From the NCBI RefSeq assembly GCF_047123305.1, contig NZ_CP138918.1, positions 4,030,001-4,094,000 on the forward strand: a stretch of DNA of 64,000 bases, in the 5' to 3' direction. This document shows, piece after piece, positions 1-8,897 of this stretch. The notes under the pieces were generated by a model, which was not told the origin of the DNA, ran no database searches, and worked only from the letters and a program-made list of their open reading frames with translations. Made by a program: the position numbers and the translations under genes. Origin of the DNA: Thalassobius sp047123305. GTDB lineage: Bacteria; Pseudomonadota; Alphaproteobacteria; Rhodobacterales; Rhodobacteraceae. Numbering within the stretch: position 1 is the stretch's first letter; every line of letters starts with the position of its first letter.

Positions 1-713
1 GTTTCCACAACACGCCCTGCATACATCACATAGATCCGATCACAGAACTGGCTGATAACCGCCAGATCGTGCGAGATGAACAGCACCGACGCTCCGGTTT
101 GGTGGGCTTTGGCGTGCAGCAACTGCAACACTTGCCGTTGCACTGTGACGTCCAGTGCCGTTGTCGGCTCATCCGCGACCAGCAGCTTTGGCGCACAGGC
201 AAAAGCCATCCCAATGAGGATCCGTTGCCGCATACCGCCTGACAATTCGAAGGGATAGCGGGTCAGGATTTCCTCTGCATCATTGATGCGCATGTCCTGC
301 AGCAGCTCAATGGCACGCGCTTTGGCCGCCCTGCCGCGCAAATCCGAATGCAATTCAATCACCCGCAGCATCTGTTTGCCGATGCTCTTGGTCGGGTTCA
401 GCGCGGTTTGTGGTTCCTGACAGATCATCGCCACATCGCCGCCGCGCAGATGGTTCATATCGCGCTCTGACATCTTGGCGACATCACGGCCCAGCAGACT
501 GATTTTTCCAGCGTCTTGCCGGTAAGACCCTTTCGGCAGCAGGCGCAGCGCGGTCATTGCGGTGACCGACTTGGCCGAGCCACTTTCACCAACAAGTCCA
601 ACAATTTCACTTGGCTGGACCTCAAGATCCACACCATTCACGGCATGAACGTTGCCCCTAAAACCAGGAAATAGCACTTCCAGCGCGTCGATTTTCAAAA
701 CGGGATCTGCCAT
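1..713 (-). CDS. Peptide/nickel-type ABC transporter ATP-binding protein (DppD/OppD-like), 3' end outside window
   Basis: Cytoplasmic ATPase of a peptide/nickel-class ABC importer. About 237 residues from the N-terminus are visible before the window edge. The start is the ATG at 711-713, just inside the end of the upstream permease. Motifs seen: a Walker A of the form GESGSAKS at residues 42-49, a Q-loop CQEPQTALNP typical of the Opp/Dpp family, the signature LSGGMRQR, Walker B LLVADEPTTALD and switch His in FISHDLAV. The Walker A has Ala47 where Gly is usual before the lysine. The permeases and binding protein lie upstream on the same strand and form one operon with it. An OppF/DppF partner would be expected beyond position 1. 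The substrate cannot be told from the sequence. Confidence 0.93.
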   Translation of the reverse strand, partial: MADPVLKIDALEVLFPGFRGNVHAVNGVDLEVQPSEIVGLVGESGSAKSVTAMTALRLLPKGSYRQDAGKISLLGRDVAKMSERDMNHLRGGDVAMICQEPQTALNPTKSIGKQMLRVIELHSDLRGRAAKARAIELLQDMRINDAEEILTRYPFELSGGMRQRILIGMAFACAPKLLVADEPTTALDVTVQRQVLQLLHAKAHQTGASVLFISHDLAVISQFCDRIYVMYAGRVVE

Positions 714-714
714 A

Positions 715-1608
715 TCAACGGGCTTTCTGTTTGGGATCAAGGATGTCGCGGATGCCGTCCCCAAGGAGGTTGAAGGCCGTGGCGGTGATCAGGATGGCAA
801 AGCCGGGAAAGGCCGAGTACCACCATTGATCCAGAATATAGTTCCGTCCCGTGGCCACCATCGCCCCCCATTCCGCGGTGGGTTGCTGTGCGCCAAGCCC
901 GATGAAGCTGAGAGCCGAAGCCAACAGAATTGTGCTGCCCAAATCCAGCGTCGCCTGCACCATCACCGGTGACAGGATATTGGGCAGAATGTGCCACCGT
1001 AGAATATGCAGTCTGGACGCCTTAAAAGTCTCGGCCGCGGTGACAAAAGACATCTCGCGGATCAGCAGGGTTTGGCCGCGTGCGAGGCGCACATAAACCG
1101 GGACCCGCACCAAAGCGATGGCAATAGCCGCGTTGATCAGGCTTGGCCCAAGGGCGGCTGCCAGCGCCATGATCAGCACCAAAGAGGGCACTGAGAGGAC
1201 CACATCCATCAACCGCATGATGACGGTGTCGACACGCCCACCGATCAGCCCCGCAAAGGCACCGATCAAGGTTCCTGACAGTCCCGCAACGATCACCACA
1301 AAGAACCCGACCGCCACGGATTGTCGCCCGCCGTAAAGGATCCGGGAATAGATATCGCGGCCCACTTCGTCCGTGCCAAAGAAATGCGTCAGGCTTGGCG
1401 CGGTGAGACGGGCGCGCAGATCGATCGCATTTGGGTCATGGGTTGCAAAGACGGGTGCGAAGATCACCAGCAGCAACACTGTCAACACAATCGCGCCGCC
1501 CCCCAGCGTCAGCGGGCTCTGCTTGAGTTGATACCAAAGATAGCCCCAGTTCACGCGACCAAGCGCACGTTTCAACGGGTTCGGGGAAACGGATACGTCG
1601 CTCATCAC
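715..1608 (-). CDS. Peptide/nickel-type ABC transporter permease (DppC-like)
   Basis: Inner-membrane permease of the importer, 297 aa, the usual length for DppC/OppC. It has an N-terminal transmembrane helix (residues about 35-55, rich in L/V/I), the HFFGTDEVGRDIYSRI segment that marks OppC/DppC proteins, further hydrophobic segments, and an EAA-like cytoplasmic loop (AAETFKASRLHILRWHILPN) that contacts the ATPase. The start ATG at 1608 overlaps the stop of the upstream permease by four bases (ATGA), so translation is probably coupled. The gene stops two bases before the ATPase start codon. Confidence 0.95.
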   Translation of the reverse strand: MMSDVSVSPNPLKRALGRVNWGYLWYQLKQSPLTLGGGAIVLTVLLLVIFAPVFATHDPNAIDLRARLTAPSLTHFFGTDEVGRDIYSRILYGGRQSVAVGFFVVIVAGLSGTLIGAFAGLIGGRVDTVIMRLMDVVLSVPSLVLIMALAAALGPSLINAAIAIALVRVPVYVRLARGQTLLIREMSFVTAAETFKASRLHILRWHILPNILSPVMVQATLDLGSTILLASALSFIGLGAQQPTAEWGAMVATGRNYILDQWWYSAFPGFAILITATAFNLLGDGIRDILDPKQKAR

Positions 1609-2621
1609 GAGACCTCCCGGATGCGCGGATCAACCGCCATATAGATCAGATCAACGGCAAGGTTGATCAGCACATAGGCCAGTGACACCACAACGGTGAA
1701 GCCCATAACCGCCGGGAAATCCAGCGCCTGGATCGAGTTCACCACATAGGCGCCCATGCCCGGCCAGGCGAAGACGGTTTCCGTCAACACGGCCCCATAC
1801 AGGAGGTCCCCCAGCGCAAGACCCAGCACCGTGATCGAGGGGATCATGGCGTTGGGCAGCGCTTCGGTAAAGACGATTTTGAAACGGCTGAGGCCATTGG
1901 CCTTGGCAGTCCGAATATAGTCTTGCTGCAGTTCTTCCAGCATTGCGGCACGCACCTGGCGGGCAACCACACCAAGATGCACAAAACCCAAGGTGAAGGC
2001 AGGTAAGAGAATGTGTTTCAGCGCAGAACCAAAGGCGGCAAGATCACCTGCCAAAAGGCTATCAAACATCAGAAACCCAGTGACGCGGTTTGGCATCTCC
2101 AGCGACGGGTCAATCCGTCCGCCACTCGGCAGCCAACCAAGGTTGCCGTAAAACAGCAGGATCACCAGCAGACCCAGCCAGAAGGCCGGGGTGGAGATCC
2201 CGGTGACGGCGATCACCCGGACCAAATGATCCACAGGTTTATCTTTCCAAACAGCGGAGGCCACGCCCAGCGGAATCCCGAGCGCCGTCGCGAACAAAAG
2301 GGCGGTCAGCGCCAGCTCCAAGGTGGCGGGGAAGAAGATCCGCAGATCCTCCAAGACCGGACGGCGGGTCCGGATCGAGGTGCCAAAGTCCCCCTGCACC
2401 ACCCCTTCGAGGTAGCGGAAATACTGCACCGGCAACGGCTTATCGAGGCCCAGATCCTCGCGAATGTTCTGCACGATTTCCGGCGTCGCACGATCGCCCG
2501 CGATCATCCGGGCGGGGTCACCGGGAATGAGGTTTGAGATGGTGAAGGTAATGACCGTCACGCCGAAGAGCACCAGTACCAGGAACATCAATCGGCGGCG
2601 GATGACATTTAGGAAAGACAT
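1605..2621 (-). CDS. Peptide/nickel-type ABC transporter permease (DppB-like)
   Basis: Second membrane subunit, 338 aa, matching DppB/OppB in length and layout. It begins with a helix (LMFLVLVLFGVTVITFTISNLIPGDPAR) whose PGDPA ending is characteristic of the family. A GLDKPLPVQYFRYLEG periplasmic stretch, several membrane helices and an EAA-type loop (IRTAKANGLSRFKIVFTEAL) follow. The ATGA overlap with the DppC-like gene supports an operon. The binding-protein gene lies 68 bp upstream on the same strand. Confidence 0.95.
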   Translation of the reverse strand: MSFLNVIRRRLMFLVLVLFGVTVITFTISNLIPGDPARMIAGDRATPEIVQNIREDLGLDKPLPVQYFRYLEGVVQGDFGTSIRTRRPVLEDLRIFFPATLELALTALLFATALGIPLGVASAVWKDKPVDHLVRVIAVTGISTPAFWLGLLVILLFYGNLGWLPSGGRIDPSLEMPNRVTGFLMFDSLLAGDLAAFGSALKHILLPAFTLGFVHLGVVARQVRAAMLEELQQDYIRTAKANGLSRFKIVFTEALPNAMIPSITVLGLALGDLLYGAVLTETVFAWPGMGAYVVNSIQALDFPAVMGFTVVVSLAYVLINLAVDLIYMAVDPRIREVS

Positions 2622-2689
2622 CAGCGCGTTTCTTAATTGGTATCAGACCAAAGGCGGCGATACCGCCTTTGGCCGATTGTTTTCAGGAA

Positions 2690-4255
2690 TTACTTGGACA
2701 GCGACATGCTGCCAAAGTTGAAGATGTCTTCGAGCATCGGGTTAAATACAAAACCCGCCACATCTTCACGCACAGCGATGCGGTAGTCTTTCTGGAACAG
2801 GTAGACATAGGCTGCTTCGTCGGTCACGATTTCCTGCAGCTCGCCATAAAGCGCGGTGCGTTCTGCCGGGTCCGAGCTGACCACAGCCTTTTGCAGCAGA
2901 CCGTCCACCTTGTCGTTGGTGTACCAGCTGCGGTTGCCCGCCAGGCCGTGGCGTTTGCTGTCAAACCAGTAGTTGGTGAACATGTAGGGGTCGGCGAAGT
3001 CCGGGCTCCAATTGCCGGTTGCAATGCCAAATTCACCGGTATCGAAACGCTCGCGCATGGTGGCGTTGGCCAGTTTCTCCAGTTTCACGTTCAGACCCAG
3101 CTGGCTGAGATAAGCCTGGGTTGCGATGGCAATCGGTTCCCACAGAGGGTCGCGGTCGGAATAGAGGAAGGTGATTTCCTCTGAGGTGCCGCCCGCCATC
3201 GAAAGCGCTTTTTTGGCGGCGTCCAGATCATAGGAATGCTGGATTGCCGCCTTGTTCTGACCCCACATGCCTTCGGGGATCGGGCCGCGCATCTGCACGC
3301 CGTTGCCGTCCAGAATGCCGTCGATGATACCCTGATAGTCCACCGCGTTTGAAATCGCGCGACGCACGTCCACGTTGTCCAGCGGCGCAATTTTATTGTT
3401 CAAATACAGATAGGTTACCTTGAGGCTTGGGTAGTTCTGAACCTCAATTCCGGCAGCCCCATCCAGAGCATCCAACTGATCGACCGGCAGGCTTTCGGCG
3501 ATATGGACGTCCCCCGCTTCCAGTTTCAGGCGACGCGCGGCAGCTTCGGCGATGATGTCGACCCGGACCTTTTCGATCGATGGCGCTGCGCCGCCGTAAT
3601 GCGGGTTCGGTTCAAGCACCAGGGACTGGCCGCGCTCCCAGCCGGTCAGCATGTAAGCGCCCGACCCGGCAGAGTTGCCCGACAGCCATTCGGTGCCATG
3701 ATCGCCGCCTTTGCCCTCAACGGCAGGGTTCACGATGCCCGCGCCGTTGTTGGCCAGCGTGTAAAGGAACGGCGCAAAGGGCTGCTCCAGCGTGAAGGTC
3801 ACCTGCATCTCACCGCTGGCTTCGACTTTCATACCGCCCGGAAAGGCCTCGGACGGGCCGCGCCCCAGATCCATCAGTCGGTTGAAGGAATACTCAACCG
3901 CTGCCGCGTCCACCGCCGCGCCATCGCTGAAGGCGTTGCCGGAAGCCAGGTCAAAGGTCCAAACGGTTCCATCGGCGGAGGCGGTCCAGCTGCTGGCCAA
4001 TTCCCCCACAACCGAGGTCAGCCCCTTGCCGTCCTCGGACACGTCGTAGCGCACCAGCCGCAGGTAGAGCGGGTATGTTACGGTCCAATCATTGTTGTCC
4101 ATGGTCTGTGCCGGATCCAAGGTTTGCGGGTCCGCTGCTTTGGCAACAACCAGCAGGTCCGAGTCGCTGTCCGCCAGCGCAACTGGGGCATGGATTGCCA
4201 TACCGACCGTCACGGTCGCTGCGCCAACAACCTGAAACCATTGTGAAATTTTCAT
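2690..4255 (-). CDS. ABC transporter substrate-binding protein, family 5 (peptide/nickel type)
   Basis: Periplasmic solute receptor of the importer, 521 aa, typical for SBP family 5. An N-terminal Sec signal peptide (residues 1 to about 29, ending in PVALA) is followed by the family-like opening LLVVAKAADPQTLDPAQTMD. The middle and C-terminal parts carry family hallmarks such as DVRRAISNAVDY and NWSPDFADPYMFTNYWFD, the latter resembling the ligand-domain tail of DppA/OppA proteins. It is the first gene of the operon and faces a divergent RpiR regulator, which probably controls it. Its ligand could be a peptide, an amino-sugar derivative or another solute; the SIS-domain regulator hints at a sugar-phosphate signal, but this is inference. 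Confidence 0.94.
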   Translation of the reverse strand: MKISQWFQVVGAATVTVGMAIHAPVALADSDSDLLVVAKAADPQTLDPAQTMDNNDWTVTYPLYLRLVRYDVSEDGKGLTSVVGELASSWTASADGTVWTFDLASGNAFSDGAAVDAAAVEYSFNRLMDLGRGPSEAFPGGMKVEASGEMQVTFTLEQPFAPFLYTLANNGAGIVNPAVEGKGGDHGTEWLSGNSAGSGAYMLTGWERGQSLVLEPNPHYGGAAPSIEKVRVDIIAEAAARRLKLEAGDVHIAESLPVDQLDALDGAAGIEVQNYPSLKVTYLYLNNKIAPLDNVDVRRAISNAVDYQGIIDGILDGNGVQMRGPIPEGMWGQNKAAIQHSYDLDAAKKALSMAGGTSEEITFLYSDRDPLWEPIAIATQAYLSQLGLNVKLEKLANATMRERFDTGEFGIATGNWSPDFADPYMFTNYWFDSKRHGLAGNRSWYTNDKVDGLLQKAVVSSDPAERTALYGELQEIVTDEAAYVYLFQKDYRIAVREDVAGFVFNPMLEDIFNFGSMSLSK

Positions 4256-4373
4256 ACTTTCTGTCCTCCCCAGAACAATATCTGCGCGCCCTCAGGGCAA
4301 ATTCAGTTTGGGGTAGGCCCCAACGGCAAGTCCCTAGAACCTTCATGTTACATACATAACAGTCAACAGTGTT

Positions 4374-4406
4374 TTGGTATGTGCATACCAATATAATTTT
4401 GGTATG
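4374..4406. promoter_or_regulatory. Candidate operator: inverted repeat TTGGTATG-N2-CATACCAA plus a third direct half-site
   Basis: In the 204-bp divergent region between the binding-protein gene and the RpiR regulator there is a perfect 8-bp inverted repeat (4374-4381 and 4384-4391, 2-bp spacer). A third identical half-site lies at 4399-4406. The arrangement fits binding sites for the adjacent RpiR-family protein; the assignment is inferred from position. Confidence 0.6.
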
Positions 4407-4459
4407 GTCGCTCCGAACCACGACTGCCAAGGGGTCCGGTCGGGCAAAAGGGACTGCGA

Positions 4460-5317
4460 ATGAGCGCAAATATTTCTGAGGCAATTGCCAACGCCAAACA
4501 GCCGTTTACCAAGCTGGAACAACGGGTTGCCACCTACCTGACCTCTCGCCCCGAAGCGGTTGCACTGGAGACCAGCGCAGAAATTGCCAGCAAGCTGCAG
4601 GTCAGCCCAATGACGGTGAGCCGGTTCTTCAAAAAGCTCGGATTTTCCGATCTGAACGCGCTACGGGCCGATGTACGCAGCAACCTCTACGGGCCGACCT
4701 CGGCACGAATCGGCAGCCGCTTCAAGAGCTTCAAACAGGCGACCCAAAGCCGCGACGAAGACCGCGACCGCGCCATCGCCGACGCGGCAATCGGCACAGC
4801 GCTTGATCTCCGCGCCACTGAAGGCTGGCGTCAGGCCGTCGACCATGTGGCCCATTCCGAAAGTGTGATGATGGTTGGATTTCAGGTGATGCAGTATCTG
4901 GCCAACGGCTTTGCGATGCGGCTGAAATACCTACGGTCAAACGTTGTGTTTCTGGACGGCACTGACGGGGTTTACGCCGAGGTTTTTGGCGATGAAGCCA
5001 AAACCAAAACGCTGATCATCATCGACACATTTCGCTATGGCAACCAAGGCCCTATTCTGGCCAAGGCCGCGCGGGAGCGTGGTTTTAAGGTCATCCTGTT
5101 CTGCGATGAATTCTGCGATTGGGGCAGCGAACTGAGCGATGTGATGCTGCCCTACCCAAACGAAGGCCATTTTTTTTTGCCCTTCCCGACCGGCATCCAT
5201 TTTGGCCTGAACCTGCTGTATCAGGACGTTGTTGCCGCCCTTGGGGACAGTGCCCGCGACAAGGTAGAACGGGTGGCAAAATCTCAGGATCTGTTTGGCA
5301 ATTTCATACCCGAATGA
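4460..5317 (+). CDS. MurR/RpiR-family transcriptional regulator with SIS domain
   Basis: 285-aa DNA-binding regulator. Residues 1 to about 77 form the RpiR helix-turn-helix (TSAEIASKLQVSPMTVSRFFKKLGF is the recognition region). Residues about 125-265 form a SIS (sugar isomerase) domain, with a VMMVGFQVMQYLANGFAMRL core that normally senses a phosphosugar. It is divergent from the ABC importer and shares a promoter region containing repeated TTGGTATG sites. By family precedent it probably controls that importer, and the effector would be a metabolite related to the imported solute. It ends 19 bp before the end of the convergent HxlR gene. Confidence 0.93.
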   Translation: MSANISEAIANAKQPFTKLEQRVATYLTSRPEAVALETSAEIASKLQVSPMTVSRFFKKLGFSDLNALRADVRSNLYGPTSARIGSRFKSFKQATQSRDEDRDRAIADAAIGTALDLRATEGWRQAVDHVAHSESVMMVGFQVMQYLANGFAMRLKYLRSNVVFLDGTDGVYAEVFGDEAKTKTLIIIDTFRYGNQGPILAKAARERGFKVILFCDEFCDWGSELSDVMLPYPNEGHFFLPFPTGIHFGLNLLYQDVVAALGDSARDKVERVAKSQDLFGNFIPE

Positions 5318-5336
5318 GGGGATACCGAAGGACAGC

Positions 5337-6008
5337 CTATTGGCCCAACAGCCCGATAATTTCCTGCATTAACAAGGCGAAATCCTGCGCGGCCTCCGGT
5401 GTGGCCGCGCTGACCTGGCTGTGGTCGCTCAAAAACGCAGCCATCGTCAATTCCCCATCCGTCAATGCCATGAGCGCCGCATAAGATGTGACCAGCGTGG
5501 CAGCCACGTCTTGGTCAATCGGCTTCTCACTGTATCGCACAGTGGCCGTTCCGTTCTTGGCCGACAGGTATATGTTTTCCGCATCGACAACAATGCGCGC
5601 GTCCAACTGCAGGCCGGCGGGCACCACCCGCTTGGCTGCCAAGCCCAAGGTTGTCGCAACTGTGCGCAGGTTTCCGGGGGCAATGACATCCCCTTCGGGA
5701 CCAAAATTTGCCCCAAACATCGCCAGTTCAAAAACAACATCCGAAGCTTTTTGCCCCAATGCCGTGAGAACATAGACAGTGACCCCATGCTCCAGCTCTT
5801 GCTGGGTGATCAGACCGTCGCGGGTCAACTTATTCAGCCGTTCTGTCAGCAGATTGGCCGCGATGCCTTTCAGCCCTTTTTGCAACTCCGAAAACCGCGC
5901 GGGCCCCGCCATCAGGTCACGCAGAATTAGCAGGGTCCACCTGTCGCCGATCCGGTCAAGCGCCCGCGCGATGGGGCACAACAGCTTGTAAGAACGTGTC
6001 TTTGCCAT
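5337..6008 (-). CDS. HxlR-family winged-helix transcriptional regulator
   Basis: 223-aa regulator. Residues about 8-100 form the HxlR winged helix (YKLLCPIARALDRIGDRWTLLILRDL, then FSELQKGLKGIAANLLTERLNKL). The C-terminal about 110 residues exceed a minimal HxlR protein and, from VDAENIYLSAKNG onward, vaguely resemble an SCP2-like ligand domain, as in some longer HxlR proteins; that part is tentative. The ATG at 6008 was chosen because AAGAGGA lies four bases upstream. An in-frame upstream start would add 21 residues unlike the family. It is divergent from an NmrA-like gene, a common HxlR arrangement in which the regulator senses redox or electrophile stress. Confidence 0.9.
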   Translation of the reverse strand: MAKTRSYKLLCPIARALDRIGDRWTLLILRDLMAGPARFSELQKGLKGIAANLLTERLNKLTRDGLITQQELEHGVTVYVLTALGQKASDVVFELAMFGANFGPEGDVIAPGNLRTVATTLGLAAKRVVPAGLQLDARIVVDAENIYLSAKNGTATVRYSEKPIDQDVAATLVTSYAALMALTDGELTMAAFLSDHSQVSAATPEAAQDFALLMQEIIGLLGQ

Positions 6009-6140
6009 GGGGTCCTCTTTCCGATCCCTTATCGCCAAAGGGTCCTGCAATGTGCAGTGCGCATAGCTCACAAAAACGTTACTTTAAAAAATAAAGCAAT
6101 CGATTTACTTATTTATGCAGCATCATTTTGGAGCACGAAC

Positions 6141-7229
6141 ATGTCAACCAAGCCAAACATATTGGTCACTAGCGCCGCAGGCAAAACCGGCCTGCATGTG
6201 GTGCTACAGCTGCGCGAGAAAGGATTTCCTGTCCGCGCCTTCATCCGCAAAAGGGACCACCGGTCTGATCTGCTGGCCGAGGCTGGTGCAGAGCTGTTTG
6301 AGGGCAATCAATACGCCATCACCGATATGCGCCGTGCGATTGAGGGCATGCAGCGGGCCTATCAATGTGCCCCGACAGCCCCCAACGGGTTGCACTTCAG
6401 CGCAGTCTTCACGGCTGCAGCGCATGAGGCCCGGCTGGAACATGTTGTCACCCTTGGCCAATGGCTCACGGCCGCCGATCACCCCTCACTATTCACCCGT
6501 GAAGTCTACCTTGCAGATCACTTGGCCGATCTCTCGCCCCACACAAGTGTCACAAAGGTGAACCCGGGCTGGTTTGCAGACAACTATATGATGGGTCTGG
6601 GGCTAGCGGCGCAACTGGGTCTTTTCGCAATGCCCCTGGGCGCGGGGGATCAGGCCAAAAACGCCGCCCCTTCAAATGAGGATATCGCAAGGGTTGTTGT
6701 TGCGGCCTTAACGGATCCAGCGCGCCACGCCGGCAAAAGCTACCGGCCAACCGGACAGAAACTGACCTCCCCCAATGAGATCGCCGAGACCATGGGCCGC
6801 GTTTTGGGGCACAGGGTGCGCTACATGGATGTCTCGCAAAACATGATGGTTAAGGCGCTCAGGGCCTGGCCACCCGCGAACTATTCTGAAGCGGCTGTGT
6901 CGCAATTGGCCATCTACGCCGAAGAGTATCGCCGCGGCACCTTTGCCATCAATGCCCCCACTGAGGATGTCGAAGCCGTCACCGGGCAAAAGCCGAAGAG
7001 TCTTGAAGAGATCGTCGCACAGGCCGTTGCCGCCCAGCCAGCGATGCGCCGGAAGTGGTTGCGCCGGGCCTCCGGGCTGGCCGCATTTGCCAAGGTTCTG
7101 CTCACCCCGCGGCTCGACCTGCAACGGGTTCAACAAGATCGCGATTACGTCACCCTCTCCGCCCCCCGCTTCAGTCAGGACTGCGCAGAGTGGCGCGCTC
7201 ATCACCACCCCTCCCCCCCAACGCACTAA
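6141..7229 (+). CDS. NmrA-like NAD(P)-binding protein
   Basis: 362-aa atypical short-chain dehydrogenase-like protein. The N-terminal Rossmann motif is ILVTSAAGKTGLHVV (residues 6-20), where the glycine-rich loop binds NAD(P). The downstream ITDMRRAIEGMQRAYQ segment fits the NmrA family, which includes quinone reductases and redox-sensing regulators. The body to about residue 290 matches the family; the last about 70 residues are an extra basic, Pro/His-rich tail. The start ATG has GGAG eight bases upstream. The gene is divergent from an HxlR regulator and precedes a carbonic anhydrase by 20 bp, so the two are probably co-transcribed. Whether it is an enzyme or a sensor cannot be told. Confidence 0.87.
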   Translation: MSTKPNILVTSAAGKTGLHVVLQLREKGFPVRAFIRKRDHRSDLLAEAGAELFEGNQYAITDMRRAIEGMQRAYQCAPTAPNGLHFSAVFTAAAHEARLEHVVTLGQWLTAADHPSLFTREVYLADHLADLSPHTSVTKVNPGWFADNYMMGLGLAAQLGLFAMPLGAGDQAKNAAPSNEDIARVVVAALTDPARHAGKSYRPTGQKLTSPNEIAETMGRVLGHRVRYMDVSQNMMVKALRAWPPANYSEAAVSQLAIYAEEYRRGTFAINAPTEDVEAVTGQKPKSLEEIVAQAVAAQPAMRRKWLRRASGLAAFAKVLLTPRLDLQRVQQDRDYVTLSAPRFSQDCAEWRAHHHPSPPTH

Positions 7230-7249
7230 CCCGATCACAGGAGACCACC

Positions 7250-7801
7250 ATGTCCAATCCCGCAACCACACATCCAACCAGCACCACGGCCCTCAAGGAC
7301 CGCAACCGTTTATTTGCAGAAGGTTTTTCAGATGCGGATCTGCCCATCCTGCCAAAGCTGCGCACCGTTGTTCTGACCTGCGTTGATGCCCGCGTCGATC
7401 CGGCCCATGTGCTGGGGATCGATCTGGGAGACGCCGTTGTGATGCGCAACAATGGCGGGCGGATCACCGATGAAGCGCTTCAGGAAATTGCAACTTTGGC
7501 CTTCATGGTCGCCATGTTGGACGGCGACAGCCCCGGCCCGTTCGAGGTCATGATCATGCAGCACACCCAATGCGGCGCAGAGCGTTTCGCCGACCCCCAG
7601 TTCCAACGGGTCATCAAAGGCAAACTTGGCATTGATGTGGCAGGCTCTGCCATTACCGACCACGAAGAATGCCTGCGGAACGACATTGAACGCCTGCGCA
7701 ATGCGCCGGAAGTGCCGCCCCATGTGGTTGTCTCAGGATTTATCTACGACGTCGCCACGGGCCAGGCCCGCGAAATTGTGCCTGCAGCGGCCCTGGCCTA
7801 A
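7250..7801 (+). CDS. Beta-class carbonic anhydrase
   Basis: 183-aa zinc enzyme of the beta-carbonic anhydrase family, interconverting CO2 and bicarbonate. The zinc ligands are in the expected places: Cys44 with Asp46-Arg48 (TCVDARVD) and His105/Cys108 (MQHTQCGAER). The start ATG at 7250 is preceded by CAGGAGACC and removes 65 spurious residues that overlap the upstream gene. The protein is short, close to plant-type and mycobacterial small beta forms. It sits 20 bp after the NmrA-like gene, possibly in one transcript responding to the HxlR regulator. Some proteins of this subgroup act on other substrates such as carbon disulfide, so the reaction is a family prediction. Confidence 0.9.
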   Translation: MSNPATTHPTSTTALKDRNRLFAEGFSDADLPILPKLRTVVLTCVDARVDPAHVLGIDLGDAVVMRNNGGRITDEALQEIATLAFMVAMLDGDSPGPFEVMIMQHTQCGAERFADPQFQRVIKGKLGIDVAGSAITDHEECLRNDIERLRNAPEVPPHVVVSGFIYDVATGQAREIVPAAALA

Positions 7802-8099
7802 GGGGCGTCGCGTTTAGTGAGGACAGCGCGAGCAAAAGAATAGAGGGGCACGTGTAGAACGCAACATGGCACCGCCCTTCTCAACCGCTCCTTAGCGCGC
7901 ACAGCACCCTTTGGTTCAGTCTGCTCACGTAACCTTGGAACCGTCTCTAAGCTCCTCCTGAGGAATGCGAATTGATCCAATCAGGCACAATGCCCTTTCA
8001 AAATAGTGCCGGCGAGATCGCCGATCAGAGCCCCAAACGGTCATTCAAACAAAGCGCTCTAACGGTCGCCGAGCGGACTTTGCGGCCGTTCGATTATCG
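7802..8099. other. Intergenic region without a recognisable gene
   Basis: 298 bp between the carbonic anhydrase and the convergent acetyltransferase. Short open frames exist on both strands but none has a ribosome-binding site or family-like composition. I see no RNA or strong hairpin. Confidence 0.5.
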
Positions 8100-8537
8100 C
8101 TAACTTAAGACTTTTTCAAAGCAGATAGAGTTGTCGCGGCCAACATATTTCCCGTAATTCTCAACCTGTTTGTATTTATGTTTCTTGTAGAAGTTCACTG
8201 CCCTGTGATTGGCGATCCGCGTGGACAACCAAATCTTCGCGTAACCAAGGTCTGTCGCACGATCCTCAAGAGCCCGAAGTATGAGCGATCCCGTGCCGCT
8301 TTCAGCGTACATCCTCTTAAGTTCCACGATTTCTTCAGAAACTGGCCTCAGCGCGCCACATGCAATTGGAATGTCACTGTCGTATCCAACAACAAAAGCT
8401 GAGCGAGTTTGCCGGACATCATCGGCATCGAAAGATGATTGCCCAGTATCGTCAATAACTCCCAGAAGAGTTTCTGAAAGCCGTGAAAGAACGCTTTTAG
8501 CGTCAGGGTGATCTGGGTCACATACCATAATCTTCAT
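8100..8537 (-). CDS. GNAT-family N-acetyltransferase
   Basis: 145-aa Gcn5-related acetyltransferase that would transfer an acetyl group from acetyl-CoA to an unknown amine. The CoA-binding motif A is ELKRMYAESGTGSLILRALE (residues about 73-92), matching the R/Q-x-x-G-x-G/A pattern in relaxed form. It is followed by KIWLSTRIANHRAVNFYKKH, where N and YKK are typical of motif B. It stands alone between two non-coding stretches, so the context gives no substrate. The DNA here is somewhat less GC-rich than the neighbouring operons. Confidence 0.88.
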   Translation of the reverse strand: MKIMVCDPDHPDAKSVLSRLSETLLGVIDDTGQSSFDADDVRQTRSAFVVGYDSDIPIACGALRPVSEEIVELKRMYAESGTGSLILRALEDRATDLGYAKIWLSTRIANHRAVNFYKKHKYKQVENYGKYVGRDNSICFEKVLS

Positions 8538-8897
8538 GGGAATTTTCTACTTTGAACGGGGTCGATGCCGCAATGCGGAAAGATGTGAGATGGACTCAAT
8601 TTGGACTTTCGCCGCAACCGTTACAAGCTGTCGCTTACAGCCAAGTCAGCAACTCGCACTCTGAACCAAGGGCGGAAATGTGAATGCGCCGCGTCGCAGT
8701 AAAACTTGTGAAACCCTAAACGGACTTTCGTTTCCAGCAAGTGTCGAAGGCCCTGTCATCAGAACGCACATAGAAACGAGAACCTTGGTGCAATTGAACT
8801 TCTGCCCAGAATGGCGGCAACGGGCGCGGTCCTGTGATTTCTTCACGCAGGCCGAAAGTGGGCAGAGCCATCGGAAGGCTCCGCCCACGAAATTGCT
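8538..8897. other. Intergenic region without a recognisable gene
   Basis: 360 bp between the acetyltransferase and the first trypsin-like gene. Open frames of 73 and 80 codons occur on opposite strands over the same bases and look like chance. No RNA motif was seen. Confidence 0.5.

Noticed and set aside
7798..7980. 60-codon minus-strand frame after the carbonic anhydrase
   Set aside because: No start signal and no resemblance to a known family; within chance expectation for GC-rich DNA.
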